Shown: positions 23,856 to 33,716 of the stretch, one piece after another
Numbering within the stretch: position 1 is the first letter of the stretch
Layout: each line of letters starts with the position of its first letter
From: Peptococcaceae bacterium
GTDB lineage: Bacteria; Bacillota; Peptococcia; DRI-13; PHAD01
Direction: 5' to 3'
Length of the DNA: 64,000 bases
NCBI GenBank assembly: GCA_024655825.1
Contig: JANLFJ010000003.1
Span: forward strand, 1-64,000
Made by a program: the position numbers and the translations under genes
The notes under the pieces: model-generated
What the model saw: only the letters and a program-made list of their open reading frames with translations
Databases searched by the model: none
Told to the model about the DNA's origin: nothing

Positions 23856-24728
23856 TCAACGCGCCAGCAGTTGTTTTATTCTTGGGATTTCGCTCTTTGT
23901 CGCCCGGTAGCCGCACTCGATTAAGTAATCTATTTTGCTCATGTCGCTGTGTTTCACATCACAAAAGGAAGGGGTTATGACAACATCGGCCATGGCCAGG
24001 CTCGGCCTGGTTATTTGATAAATCATCAGGTCAATTGACTGTAGAGAAATCTCCAGTATATCGTCCACCCCGGGAACCGGATATCCGCTATAGCCCAGGT
24101 TTACCGCTATCACTTTGCGCGCACCCATTCTCTTTATGGCTTCAACGGGAAGGTTGGCCCGCACCCCGCCGTCCACCAGCCTCATCTTGTCGATCATCTT
24201 GGGCTTGAAGATCCCCGGTATGGAAATACTTGCGCGTATGGCTTCCGCGATCGTGTTCCCGGTCAGGTACACGCAGTCTTCCTGCCGCATAAACCTGGTG
24301 TTGCAGTTTGTAAAAATAACAAGATGGGTATTGTTGATATCAACGGCAGTGATGGCGACCGGGATTTTTGCGTCTTTTAACCTGGCCCCTTTTGTCAGCC
24401 TGAAAAACATGCACTCCAGCAAATCACCATGTATCAGCCCGCTGATGAGAATATTACCCCGGCAAAACAGGGAAACCATTGTTTTCAATATGCCTTTATA
24501 ATCCACATCAAAACAGTTGCTGCCGATCTTCCGGGCGATCAACCTGATCTCTTCCGGCGAATAACCATAGGCGTAAAGACCAGCTATTATTGAACCGGCG
24601 CTGGTTCCGGCAATCATCCCCGGAAATATTTTCTCCTCGTGAAGAGCCAGAAGAACACCGATGTGCGCACCACCTCTTACCCCGCCCCCAGAAAAAACCA
24701 GACCCAACGTCATACGTCCAATCCCCAT
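23856..24728 (-). CDS. Patatin-like phospholipase family protein
   Basis: Ser-Asp dyad acyl hydrolase of the patatin/RssA family. The 290 residues have the oxyanion loop GLVFSGGGVRGGAHIGVL near the N-terminus, the nucleophile motif GTSAGSIIAGLYA (Ser at about 43) and the aspartate motif LVDGGVRANLPVEA. No signal peptide is seen, so it is probably cytoplasmic. The start could be ATG 24728 or ATG 24713 (MTLGLVF); neither has a strong ribosome site. It is divergent from the L,D-transpeptidase gene and 116 bases upstream of miaB. The natural lipid is unknown. Confidence 0.9.
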   Translation of the reverse strand: MGIGRMTLGLVFSGGGVRGGAHIGVLLALHEEKIFPGMIAGTSAGSIIAGLYAYGYSPEEIRLIARKIGSNCFDVDYKGILKTMVSLFCRGNILISGLIHGDLLECMFFRLTKGARLKDAKIPVAITAVDINNTHLVIFTNCNTRFMRQEDCVYLTGNTIAEAIRASISIPGIFKPKMIDKMRLVDGGVRANLPVEAIKRMGARKVIAVNLGYSGYPVPGVDDILEISLQSIDLMIYQITRPSLAMADVVITPSFCDVKHSDMSKIDYLIECGYRATKSEIPRIKQLLAR

Positions 24729-24885
24729 TCAAACAGTCTTGTTACACTATATGATTTAAACAGCCAGCGGGGTGCGAAAGTTGATTGCCTGGGAAATATT
24801 ACCATGCGGGCTTTTTAAAAGCACGCATCGATTGTTTTCATCTATGAGAAAATAAACCTGAACATTCGGGGAGGTGACATGGTTT

Positions 24886-25848
24886 TTGTCAATCAACAAA
24901 CAGGCGTTTTTCAAAACTGCTTTACAGTTTTTCTTTTGTTGCGTTCTGGCGGCGGGACAGGCAGTTTTTGCAGCTGACACAGCGCCCGGGAACCACGAAT
25001 GCCCTTGCTGTATCGAAAATTTCCCGGATTTGTCCATCCAAACCCCTAGTTCCGAGAAACCTTATATCCTGGAAGTCCAGGAAGCCTTAAAACAAACCGG
25101 CTATTACCGCGGAGACTGCAGCGGGGTTTTTGACGAAAAAACGGCGCAGGCCGTCAGGTCTTTTCAGGAAAAATCAGGACTTGCGCCCGACGGGGTTGTC
25201 CGCTATCACGTCTGGCTTAAGCTGGCTGCCGAACTGGAAAAGGCGACTGTCTCCAAGGAACTGTCTCCCCCGTCAGGAGAAGTGTCTGTGGTCATTGACA
25301 CGTTTCGCCGAAAATTGATCGTCCTCAGCGACAGTGCTCCTTATGCGCAGTTCCCCATCGCCATCGGCAAGGCCGAAACCCCTTCGCCGATCGGAAACTG
25401 GACTGTCATCAATAAAGCGTCCGGGTGGGGAACAGGTTTTGGAACACGCTGGCTGGGTCTAAATGTGCCCTGGGGCATTTACGGCATCCACGGGACAAAC
25501 CGTCCCTGGTCCATAGGATCCATGGCCAGCCACGGTTGTTTCCGCATGCGGAATACCGATGTTGAAAGGATCTATCCCTGGATAAAGACAGGCACACGCG
25601 TATTTGTGGTCGGAAACCCGTTCGGTTATATGTCGGGGGGCATTCAGCGCCTGAACAGGGGAGACAATAATGCTGCCGTCAGGTACGTTCAGGAAAAATT
25701 GAAACGCCGCGGTTTTTATAATCATGAGCCTGACGGGATGTTTGGTCGTATTTCGGAAAGGGCCGTGCTGCAATTCCAAAAAAAATACAACCTTGAACAA
25801 ACCGGACAGTTTGGGACAAGAGAGTATGAAATCCTCGGCCTGTGGTAA
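24886..25848 (+). CDS. Secreted L,D-transpeptidase flanked by two peptidoglycan-binding domains
   Basis: YkuD-type enzyme that makes or remodels 3-3 peptidoglycan cross-links or attaches proteins to the wall. An N-terminal signal segment (ALQFFFCCVLAAGQAVFA) is followed by a PG_binding_1 domain (YILEVQEALKQTGYYRGD), the catalytic domain with GIHGTNRPWS and SHGCFRM (catalytic Cys at about 218), and a second PG_binding_1 domain (AAVRYVQEKLKRRGFYNHEP). I choose TTG 24886: GGAGGTGA lies 8 bases before it, while the upstream GTG at 24874 overlaps that ribosome site. It is alone on the plus strand and ends at a terminator. Confidence 0.92.
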   Translation: MSINKQAFFKTALQFFFCCVLAAGQAVFAADTAPGNHECPCCIENFPDLSIQTPSSEKPYILEVQEALKQTGYYRGDCSGVFDEKTAQAVRSFQEKSGLAPDGVVRYHVWLKLAAELEKATVSKELSPPSGEVSVVIDTFRRKLIVLSDSAPYAQFPIAIGKAETPSPIGNWTVINKASGWGTGFGTRWLGLNVPWGIYGIHGTNRPWSIGSMASHGCFRMRNTDVERIYPWIKTGTRVFVVGNPFGYMSGGIQRLNRGDNNAAVRYVQEKLKRRGFYNHEPDGMFGRISERAVLQFQKKYNLEQTGQFGTREYEILGLW

Positions 25849-25868
25849 AAGCCATTAAGAGATTATTA

Positions 25869-25891
25869 AAAGGAGGCGCCAGGCCTCCTTT
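25869..25891. terminator. Bidirectional terminator between convergent genes
   Basis: AAAGGAGGC and GCCTCCTTT form a 9-base stem with a 5-base loop, between the ends of the L,D-transpeptidase gene and the decarboxylase gene. T-rich sequence follows on both strands. Confidence 0.8.
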
Positions 25892-25903
25892 CTAGTTGTT
25901 TAA

Positions 25904-27409
25904 TTAGATTACTTGCTGGTTTAACGTCTCTTCGTTTTGAATGAGAACAAGCCGCCTGTTTAACACCCTGATCATCCCGACCTCAGGGTCTTCAGTCCCT
26001 TGCAGTTCGGCTGCTTCGTTTTTTAGGATGTTGATATAATCAATTATTTCTCTGGTAATCCGTTCTCCGGGACAAACAATAGGTATTCCCGGCGGGTAGG
26101 CCATGACCATTTCAGCGCTGATCTCGCCTTCTGCCTCGTTAAGCGGGACTGTCCTGCTCTCTCCGTAAAAGGCTTCTCGTGGTGAAACCACCGCCTCCGG
26201 GATGGCCGGCAGCGGTATGAAATATTTTACGACATTGCTGTGGCTTTGTGCCTCGGCCATTGCGGCAAGAGCTTCAATCAGGCGGGAGAGGCTTCTTTTG
26301 TCATCGCCTATGCTGACGAGAACAATAATGTTTAACAGGTCGGAAAGCTCAACCTGTATATGGTATTTCTTCCGCAGTATTTTCTCCGCTTCATACCCGG
26401 AAAGTCCCAGCGCCTTAACATTAATCACTATTTTGGTCGGATCAAGAGAATAACACCCCAACTGGCCGAGAACCTCTTCGCCCATTACATAAAGACCCTC
26501 GATTTTGCTAATCTCCTCACGCGCCCAAACTGACAACTGCCAAGCCTTGTTTATCATTTCCTTTCCTCTCCCCGCCAGCTGCCGCCTGGCAATATCCAAG
26601 GAAGCCAAAAGGAGATAAGAAGGGCTTGTCGTCTGGGTTAAATTCAAAGCCGCTTTGACTTTTTGAGGCTTGATCAACTGCCCCTGGTGAAGCAGGAGCG
26701 AACTTTGGGTTAATGAACCACCCAATTTGTGGGTGCTGCTGGCAGCCAGGTCGGCGCCGGCTTCCATGGCGGAAAGCGGCAGATTTTTATCGAAATTCAA
26801 ATGGGCCCCGTGAGCTTCATCAACTATTACGGGAATTTGAAAGGAATGAGCAATCTCCACTATGCTTTTCAAGTCGGAAGCAATCCCGTAATAGGTGGGA
26901 TTAATCATAAACACGGCTTTGGCGTCCGGGTGCGATTCCAGCGCCCTGGCCACCGTTTCCGGCCTAACCCCCATGGCAATGCCAAGCTGCTCGTTTATTT
27001 CCGGCTCGACGTAAACCGGTTCAGCTCCGCTTAATATCAACCCGCCGATGGCCGATTTGTGCGCGTTTCTCGGGATAATAATCTTATCACCAGGATTGCA
27101 AACGCTCATAATCATGGCCTGAATGCCGCCGGTCGTACCATTCACCAGAAAAAAGGCGTTTTCCGCTCCGTACAGTTCTGCTGCCAGTGCTTCCGCTTCT
27201 TTAATGACGCTTACCGGGGTGCAGATATTATCCAGGTCTTCCATACAAGTCAGGTCGATTTTTAAACATGCTGGTCCCAGCAGTTTTTTTAAATCCCTGT
27301 TTCCTTTACCCTGTTTATGGCCAGGAACATGGAAGGGGATGGTCTTCTCTTTGCTGTATTTAAGTAGCGCGGCAACGATAGGTGTCTTATTTTGTCGATC
27401 AATCCTCAA
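25904..27409 (-). CDS. Orn/Lys/Arg decarboxylase (aminotransferase class I/II-like)
   Basis: PLP-dependent decarboxylase of the Orn/Lys/Arg family (SpeA/YaaO/CadA type), which begins polyamine or cadaverine synthesis. The 501 residues start with TPIVAALLKYSKEKTIPFHV and PGHKQGKG, have VDEAHGAHLNF (PLP-ring aspartate and histidine) and the PLP-lysine motif SSTHKLGGSLTQSS at about 228, followed by the C-terminal domain with MAYPPGIPIVCPGERIT. The product amine cannot be told from sequence. Start TTG 27409 is tentative. The gene is divergent from mreB. Confidence 0.92.
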   Translation of the reverse strand: MRIDRQNKTPIVAALLKYSKEKTIPFHVPGHKQGKGNRDLKKLLGPACLKIDLTCMEDLDNICTPVSVIKEAEALAAELYGAENAFFLVNGTTGGIQAMIMSVCNPGDKIIIPRNAHKSAIGGLILSGAEPVYVEPEINEQLGIAMGVRPETVARALESHPDAKAVFMINPTYYGIASDLKSIVEIAHSFQIPVIVDEAHGAHLNFDKNLPLSAMEAGADLAASSTHKLGGSLTQSSLLLHQGQLIKPQKVKAALNLTQTTSPSYLLLASLDIARRQLAGRGKEMINKAWQLSVWAREEISKIEGLYVMGEEVLGQLGCYSLDPTKIVINVKALGLSGYEAEKILRKKYHIQVELSDLLNIIVLVSIGDDKRSLSRLIEALAAMAEAQSHSNVVKYFIPLPAIPEAVVSPREAFYGESRTVPLNEAEGEISAEMVMAYPPGIPIVCPGERITREIIDYINILKNEAAELQGTEDPEVGMIRVLNRRLVLIQNEETLNQQVI

Positions 27410-27562
27410 TTATACCCACCACCTGTTTTATACACAATGAGTATTAAAACATATTTTCATCAAATATTCAATAACCCCGGGCATGTATTTTACAGAAAAC
27501 CTTTTAAAATACTAATAATAACTGGTTGCAAAGCCCGTATACAGTAAAAAGAGGTGACGTTT

Positions 27563-28609
27563 TTGGGTTATAATAAACCGTTCAGATTAAGACTGCATCT
27601 TTTTAAAGACATCGGGATTGATCTTGGAACCGCCAACACCCTTGTTTTTATGAAAGGAAAAGGGATAGTCCTCAAAGAACCGTCGGTTGTGGCCATAGAT
27701 GTAAAAACCGGCAGCTTGCTGGCCGTAGGTAATGAAGCAAATGAAATGATCGGCAGGACTCCCACAAATATTGTGGCCATTCGCCCTCTCAAAGACGGTG
27801 TCATTGCTGATTTCAATACAACCCGAATGATGCTGAAATATTTTATTTCCAAAGCAATGAAAGGGGCAAGAATGACCAAGCCGCGCGTTTTGATCGGCAT
27901 TCCCCTCGGGATAACGCAGGTGGAAAAAAGGGCGGTGTTGGAAGCAGCTTACCAGGCAGGGGCAAGAGAAGCCTACCTGATCGAGGAACCTGTTGCCGCA
28001 GCCATTGGAGCAGGTTTGCCTGTTGCCGAACCAACAGGGAACCTTGTGCTGGATATCGGCGGCGGGACCTCCGAAGTAGCCCTGATCTCTCTGGGAGGAG
28101 TCGTCGTGGGCAAATCTCTGCGGGTTGGCGGAGATGAAATGAACCAGGTTATTGCGCGTTATTTAAGAAAATCCTACAACCTTGATATAGGCGAAAGAAC
28201 AGCGGAAAAAGGCAAAATTGAAATCGGTTACGCCATCGACCCTCCTCAAAACCTTACTTGTTTTATTAAAGGTCGCGACCTGGCAACCGGCTTACCCAAC
28301 GGGATTGAAGTAACTTCAAAAGAAATCTGTGAAGCGCTAAGTGAACCGCTGCAGTCAATTCTTGAGGCCGTCAGGTCCACTCTAGAAAAGACGCCGCCGG
28401 AACTTGCCGCTGATATCATTGACCACGGCATGACCTTGACCGGCGGCGGCGCGCTCCTAAAAAACATCGACAAATTTATTGCTCGGCATACAAATATGCC
28501 CGTTCACGTGGCCGATGACCCTCTTACCTGCGTAGCCCGGGGAACGGGAAAGGCACTGGAGGAAATCAATCTTTTAAGGAAGCTGGCCGTAAATTGGCGG
28601 GTCAGTTGA
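27563..28609 (+). CDS. mreB: Rod shape-determining actin homologue MreB/Mbl
   Basis: Actin-like filament protein guiding cell-wall synthesis. After a short amphipathic, basic N-terminus ([11 protein letters not shown], probably membrane-binding), it has [20 protein letters not shown] (phosphate 1), [14 protein letters not shown] (connect 1), [18 protein letters not shown] (phosphate 2) and [12 protein letters not shown] (adenosine). TTG 27563 is chosen: AGAGGTGA precedes it at the right distance, and the GTG at 27554 overlaps that site. Length is about 348 residues. No mreC/mreD follows, so it is a lone paralogue of the Mbl/MreBH kind. Its end overlaps the convergent deacetylase by eight bases. 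Confidence 0.95.
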   Translation: MGYNKPFRLRLHLFKDIGIDLGTANTLVFMKGKGIVLKEPSVVAIDVKTGSLLAVGNEANEMIGRTPTNIVAIRPLKDGVIADFNTTRMMLKYFISKAMKGARMTKPRVLIGIPLGITQVEKRAVLEAAYQAGAREAYLIEEPVAAAIGAGLPVAEPTGNLVLDIGGGTSEVALISLGGVVVGKSLRVGGDEMNQVIARYLRKSYNLDIGERTAEKGKIEIGYAIDPPQNLTCFIKGRDLATGLPNGIEVTSKEICEALSEPLQSILEAVRSTLEKTPPELAADIIDHGMTLTGGGALLKNIDKFIARHTNMPVHVADDPLTCVARGTGKALEEINLLRKLAVNWRVS

Positions 28610-29420
28610 CTTTTAATTTTTGAATTCCGTTCACGTCTATATAATAATTATCTTTGTATATAAGCTCGGAAATAGGAATAATGCTGTAACCATCACTTTT
28701 TAAATATTCGATAATCGGTTCCAGCGCTTGGGGCGTGTTGGTGCCGTCATTATGAAAAAGAACAATGGCTCCAGGATGGATCCTTTGAGTTACGCGCTGG
28801 ATGATCGCTTCGGCGGAGAGATTTTTCCAGTCTAGCGAATCAACGCTCCACTGGACCGGGACCAGGTTCTCTTCCCTGGCAATCGTAATAACCCGGTTAT
28901 TATATGCGCCAAAGGGTGGTCTGAACAGAAAAGGCTTCTCACCTGTCACCTCGATAATTTTCTGCCGGTTTTCGACAAGCTCGCGGCGAATTTTTTCATC
29001 GTTTAATCCGGGCAGACTGGGATGGCTTGCTGTGTGAAGACCGGTTTCATGACCCTGAACCACAATCTCTTTTGCCAGTTCCGGGTATGAATTAAGCCAG
29101 ATATTGGTTAGAAAAAAAGTCGTCTTAAGGTTGTGCTTTGCTAAGACCTGCAAAATTTGAGGGGTTCTGCTGCTTCCCCAGGTAGCATCAAAAGAAAAAG
29201 CCGCTTTCTTTTCCTGGAGGTCTACCGCATATATGGGATGGAGCTTGTTTGTTCCCGCGACCAGAACACTGACCACTTCCCCGGCAGTATCCATAATGGG
29301 CACATGAAAGAAACAGCAGACCGCCAGCAGGATGGTTGCCGCCAGCAGGAATCCGGCTGCATGCCTTTTGGAAAAATATACAATTGAAATGGTAATCCCT
29401 CCTTCCCGTTTTTTTATCAC
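28602..29420 (-). CDS. PdaB-like polysaccharide deacetylase
   Basis: NodB-fold carbohydrate esterase with an N-terminal signal anchor ([18 protein letters not shown]). The domain has [12 protein letters not shown], matching the FDxxWG form of motif 1 in the sporulation deacetylase PdaB, then [13 protein letters not shown] (metal histidines), RPPFGAYN (motif 3) and [15 protein letters not shown] is the final motif. PdaB maintains the spore cortex in Bacillus. The frame opens at GTG 29420 without a ribosome site; a strong AAGGAGGG is followed 6 bases later by an in-frame ATT at 29390, which may be the true start. Confidence 0.85.
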   Translation of the reverse strand: MIKKREGGITISIVYFSKRHAAGFLLAATILLAVCCFFHVPIMDTAGEVVSVLVAGTNKLHPIYAVDLQEKKAAFSFDATWGSSRTPQILQVLAKHNLKTTFFLTNIWLNSYPELAKEIVVQGHETGLHTASHPSLPGLNDEKIRRELVENRQKIIEVTGEKPFLFRPPFGAYNNRVITIAREENLVPVQWSVDSLDWKNLSAEAIIQRVTQRIHPGAIVLFHNDGTNTPQALEPIIEYLKSDGYSIIPISELIYKDNYYIDVNGIQKLKVN

Positions 29421-29465
29421 ATTTTATTCATAAACGCTCAATCTAGACCAGTTCACTGGCCTATA

Positions 29466-29496
29466 AATAAAAAAGAGAGCCGTTTTGACTCTCTTC
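29466..29496 (-). terminator. Intrinsic terminator of guaB
   Basis: On the minus strand AAGAGAG and CTCTCTT form a 7-base stem with a 9-base loop, followed by TTTT and more T-rich sequence. It starts 14 bases downstream of the guaB stop. Confidence 0.8.
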
Positions 29497-29509
29497 TAAA
29501 CATCTATGA

Positions 29510-31006
<1,497 letters not shown>

Positions 31007-31024
31007 CTACTTCGTATTATTGGA

Positions 31025-31033
31025 ATTATATCA
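31025..31033 (-). promoter_or_regulatory. Extended -10 promoter element of guaB
   Basis: TGATATAAT on the minus strand, about 57 bases upstream of the guaB start, is an extended -10 (TGnTATAAT). No good -35 is seen. Confidence 0.45.
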
Positions 31034-31059
31034 TATCGAGAACCGCAGTGGACAGAATA

Positions 31060-31359
31060 TTATTTTTTATTCTCTTCATCTTCCTCGAAATAATAATCAG
31101 CTTCAATGTGGTCATCGGGAACTGCCCTGTTGACGAACCAGTTCAACAGCAAAAAGATAAGGCCAAGGTCGTCAAGCTGGCCGATCAGCGGCACATCAGG
31201 TACCAGGTCAAACGGCCAAAGCAAATAACCCGCCCCCAACAGCAAAAGAAGGAGTTTGTTTCCCCCGGGGACACGGGGATCCTTTAATAGCAGCCAGCTC
31301 GTTTTTATGAGACGAGGAATATTCCAGATCATATTCCATTTGCTGCGGAAAGCAGCCAT
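31060..31359 (-). CDS. YkvA-like DUF1232 membrane protein
   Basis: The 99-residue product has the DUF1232 pattern: a basic N-terminal helix, then LLLLLLGAGYLLWPFDLVPD and VPLIGQLDDLGLIFLLLNWF, giving one or two membrane helices with the characteristic DLVPD and LDD motifs. The acidic tail EADYYFEEDEENKK is hydrophilic. Function is unknown for the family. It lies 17 bases downstream of the cobC-like phosphatase, so they are probably co-transcribed. Confidence 0.85.
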   Translation of the reverse strand: MAAFRSKWNMIWNIPRLIKTSWLLLKDPRVPGGNKLLLLLLGAGYLLWPFDLVPDVPLIGQLDDLGLIFLLLNWFVNRAVPDDHIEADYYFEEDEENKK

Positions 31360-31376
31360 GACTGATTCCTCCTTTC

Positions 31377-31994
31377 TTATCCAGTTTCTTCAAGATGCGA
31401 CGTGTCATTCAGCAGCTCTACCGTGACCTCTTTTCCCCTAATAACGACTATGTTTACGGCCGCGTTTTTCTGCCGGTATTTCCACATGTTGGAGAGCGGT
31501 TCGTTTAAAAGGCCGCAAAGCATTGCGGCAATAGTTCCTCCGTGGGTTACCACCGCGATGTTTCCGCTTGGATAAACAGCCAGTATTTCCTGCAAGCCCT
31601 TTAAAGCCCTCTCCTTCAATTCAACAAAAGTCTCCGCCCGCTCCACTTTTAAAAGATGCGGGGCTTCTTTCCATATCCTTAACTGTTCCGGGTAATCCCT
31701 TTCAATATCCTGGTAAGTCAATCCCTCCCAGACCCCGAAATTTATTTCCCTCAGTAGAGGAGACGTTTTTACCTCGAGTCGATGCGAACTCGCTATTATT
31801 TGCGCCGTCTCCACAGCCCTCCTCAAGTCGCTCGAAAAGACGGCCACCAGTTTTTCGTTCCTTATCCTTTCCCGGAGGGCCCTGGCCTGCCTGACTCCTT
31901 CACTATTCAACCTGGTATCAGTATGCCCCTGATAACGCAATTCATAATTCCATAATGTAAGGCCGTGCCGAATAAGAATTATACGGGCTGTCAT
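31377..31994 (-). CDS. cobC: Histidine phosphatase, probable alpha-ribazole phosphatase
   Basis: Phosphoglycerate-mutase-like phosphatase. ARIILIRHGLTLWNYELRYQ carries the RHG catalytic motif with its phosphohistidine; SSDLRRAVETA, LREINFGVWEGLTY and VVTHGGTIAAMLC complete the family pattern. The nearby cobS and cobU support removal of the 5' phosphate from alpha-ribazole (phosphate) in cobalamin nucleotide-loop assembly, though the domain alone cannot prove this. ATG 31994 is preceded by GAGGAG; the frame to 32027 is an unneeded extension. The product is 205 residues. Confidence 0.82.
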   Translation of the reverse strand: MTARIILIRHGLTLWNYELRYQGHTDTRLNSEGVRQARALRERIRNEKLVAVFSSDLRRAVETAQIIASSHRLEVKTSPLLREINFGVWEGLTYQDIERDYPEQLRIWKEAPHLLKVERAETFVELKERALKGLQEILAVYPSGNIAVVTHGGTIAAMLCGLLNEPLSNMWKYRQKNAAVNIVVIRGKEVTVELLNDTSHLEETG

Positions 31995-32033
31995 TTTTAC
32001 TCCTCTTTCTTTTTCTTTACCTAACATTATAAA

Positions 32034-32783
32034 CTAGAACCGGCCTGAGAACACGGACCAGAATAAAAAAAATGACCCGGTCATCTCGTTTATCAAGCCG
32101 TAGGTATCGCCTGTAAGCCCCTTTAAAGCGTTATTGATCTTCTTGGCAGCCAAGTAGACGCAAAACAGCGTCAGGGGCAAGGCCAGGTACAATTTTGCCG
32201 GCAAAATGACTATAGAAAAAATGAGGGTGTAAAGTGAGGCCCAGAACAGGTTGATTTTACCACTATAACCGTGGAATAATTTTCCCAAGCCCTCTTGCTT
32301 GGCGTACGGGAACAAGGAAATGGCACATGCCATAGCCCAGCGCCCCAGCATGGGCATAACGAGAAGGACCTGCACATACAGGTTTGCCGGCAGCTCAAGA
32401 AGAAGCAGGACCCTGATCAAAATGTGAACGACAAGTCCCAGCACTCCCATCGAGCCAACCCTGCTGTCTTTCATTATTTCCAGCATCTTTTCCCTGCCGC
32501 AGCCGGATAAAAGCCCGTCGCAGGAATCCATTAAACCATCGTGATGCAAGCCCCCTGTTATGACAATTTCCAGGACGATTACAAGGAGCACGGTGGAAGG
32601 CTTTTGCAAAAAAATGCTGCCTGCGCGTGCGGCCATGGCCAGCAGGCCGCCAATAAGCAAACCGACCAGCGGGAAAAAAACCGTGGAATCCTTAAAATCG
32701 TCTTCAGGATTGTACGCGTTCTTTATTAAATTCACACGAGTAAGAAATTGGAGCGCAGTTAGAAACCTTTTCAATAAAACCAC
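32034..32783 (-). CDS. cobS: Adenosylcobinamide-GDP ribazoletransferase CobS
   Basis: Integral membrane enzyme joining alpha-ribazole to adenosylcobinamide-GDP, the last step of cobalamin synthesis. The 249 residues show LKRFLTALQFLTRV at the N-terminus, FFPLVGLLIGGLLA, the active-site region TGGLHHDGLMDSCDGLLSGC (HxDGxxDxxDG) at about 79-98 and several membrane helices. The start is GTG 32783 or TTG 32774; an AAGGTGG site favours the latter. It lies between cobU and the phosphatase gene. Confidence 0.95.
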   Translation of the reverse strand: MVLLKRFLTALQFLTRVNLIKNAYNPEDDFKDSTVFFPLVGLLIGGLLAMAARAGSIFLQKPSTVLLVIVLEIVITGGLHHDGLMDSCDGLLSGCGREKMLEIMKDSRVGSMGVLGLVVHILIRVLLLLELPANLYVQVLLVMPMLGRWAMACAISLFPYAKQEGLGKLFHGYSGKINLFWASLYTLIFSIVILPAKLYLALPLTLFCVYLAAKKINNALKGLTGDTYGLINEMTGSFFLFWSVFSGRF

Positions 32784-32822
32784 CTTGCTATCGATAAATC
32801 TTTAGCGCTTTCAAACTGTAAT

Positions 32823-33377
32823 TTATTTTAGCCTTACAGGTATACCCAGGGCAACCAGGTACACTTCCTCAGCATGCGAGGCCATTTTCTGGTTAACAAA
32901 ACCAACCACATCCCTGTACAACCGGCTGAGCGGGTCAGGCGGCACCAGGCCCCAACCCACTTCGTTGGTCACAGCGATAAGGGTGAGATCAAGGCGGCGA
33001 ACCGTTTCCATCAGGCTGTCAATACTCTGAAAAATGTATTCCTCGATGCGTTTATCAGCCAATTTCTCCTCATGCACGTCCTTAACCACGGAAAAAAGCA
33101 GGTTCGAAACGTAAAGGGTCACACAGTCTAAAAGCCACACCTTATAAGCCGGGTGGTGTTTTTCTATTACCAGGTGCACGGCAGTTTGTTCCTCAAAGGT
33201 TTGCCAACCAGCCGGCCTCCTTTTCTTATGCCGTTCAATCCTCTCTTCCATTTCCCGGTCCAGTGCTTGTGCCGTGGCCAAATAGGCCACATGCTTGTCC
33301 ATACCTGCAGCGAGTTTTTCAGCGAACAGGCTTTTACCACTCCTTGCAGCCCCCGAAACAATAATTAATTTTCCCAA
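32823..33377 (-). CDS. cobU: Adenosylcobinamide kinase/guanylyltransferase CobU
   Basis: Bifunctional enzyme that phosphorylates adenosylcobinamide and activates it with GMP, providing the CobS substrate. The 184 residues begin LIIVSGAARSGKSLFAEKLA (P-loop GAARSGKS), then VAYLATAQALDREMEERI, RHKKRRPAGWQTFEE (guanylylated histidine region) and VTNEVGWGLVPPDPLSRLYRD. The start is TTG 33377, one base after the preceding stop codon with GGAGG upstream. No cobalamin riboswitch is seen upstream. Confidence 0.96.
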   Translation of the reverse strand: MGKLIIVSGAARSGKSLFAEKLAAGMDKHVAYLATAQALDREMEERIERHKKRRPAGWQTFEEQTAVHLVIEKHHPAYKVWLLDCVTLYVSNLLFSVVKDVHEEKLADKRIEEYIFQSIDSLMETVRRLDLTLIAVTNEVGWGLVPPDPLSRLYRDVVGFVNQKMASHAEEVYLVALGIPVRLK

Positions 33378-33378
33378 T

Positions 33379-33645
33379 TTATAGTTCCTCCATCAAACTG
33401 CGTTGTTCATCCTTTAACTCCACCAGGTAAGAGTTGTATTTCATCAACCTTTTGGCGTACCTGCGGTTATCCATTTGCAGTTTTTTATTCTCTTTCTCCA
33501 GCCTGCTTACACTATTTTTCTTTTCTTCTTCCATTCTTTCGATGAGGTTCATTAAAACCCTTCTGCTTACCCGCAGCTGTTCCACTTGTTTTTCCAATTC
33601 CTTAACCCGCCGGCGGAGCAGCCAGATTTCTTGTTCATAACCCAT
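33379..33645 (-). CDS. Small coiled-coil protein of unknown function
   Basis: I do not recognise a family. The 88 residues are almost entirely charged heptads: LLRRRVKELEKQVEQLR, LIERMEEEKKNSVSRLEKEN and KRLMKYNSYLVELKDEQRSL, predicting one long alpha-helical coiled coil. No signal or membrane segment is present. It ends one base upstream of the cobU TTG, so its translation is probably coupled to cobU. The ribosome site is poor (GGGAG 13 bases before ATG) and sits in the arm of a large inverted repeat. Confidence 0.65.
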   Translation of the reverse strand: MGYEQEIWLLRRRVKELEKQVEQLRVSRRVLMNLIERMEEEKKNSVSRLEKENKKLQMDNRRYAKRLMKYNSYLVELKDEQRSLMEEL

Positions 33646-33656
33646 CGTTTACGATC

Positions 33657-33700
33657 AGCTCCCGCAATATATTCTCATTTTTATTATATTCCCGGGAGCT
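33657..33700. repeat. 8-bp inverted repeat with 28-base AT-rich loop
   Basis: AGCTCCCG (33657-33664) is complementary to CGGGAGCT (33693-33700). On the plus strand TTTTT follows; on the minus strand the downstream arm includes the only ribosome-site-like GGGAG before the coiled-coil gene. It may be a transcription stop or a hairpin that limits translation. Confidence 0.45.
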
Positions 33701-33716
33701 TTTTCATAGTCTTTTG

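Noticed and set aside
24756-25037. 93-residue minus-strand ORF in front of the patatin-like gene
   Set aside because: It overlaps the signal peptide of the L,D-transpeptidase in antisense and resembles no family.
33646-33716. Possible cobalamin riboswitch before the cobU-cobS genes
   Set aside because: The gap is only 70 bases and lacks the B12-box; a full aptamer needs about 200 bases.
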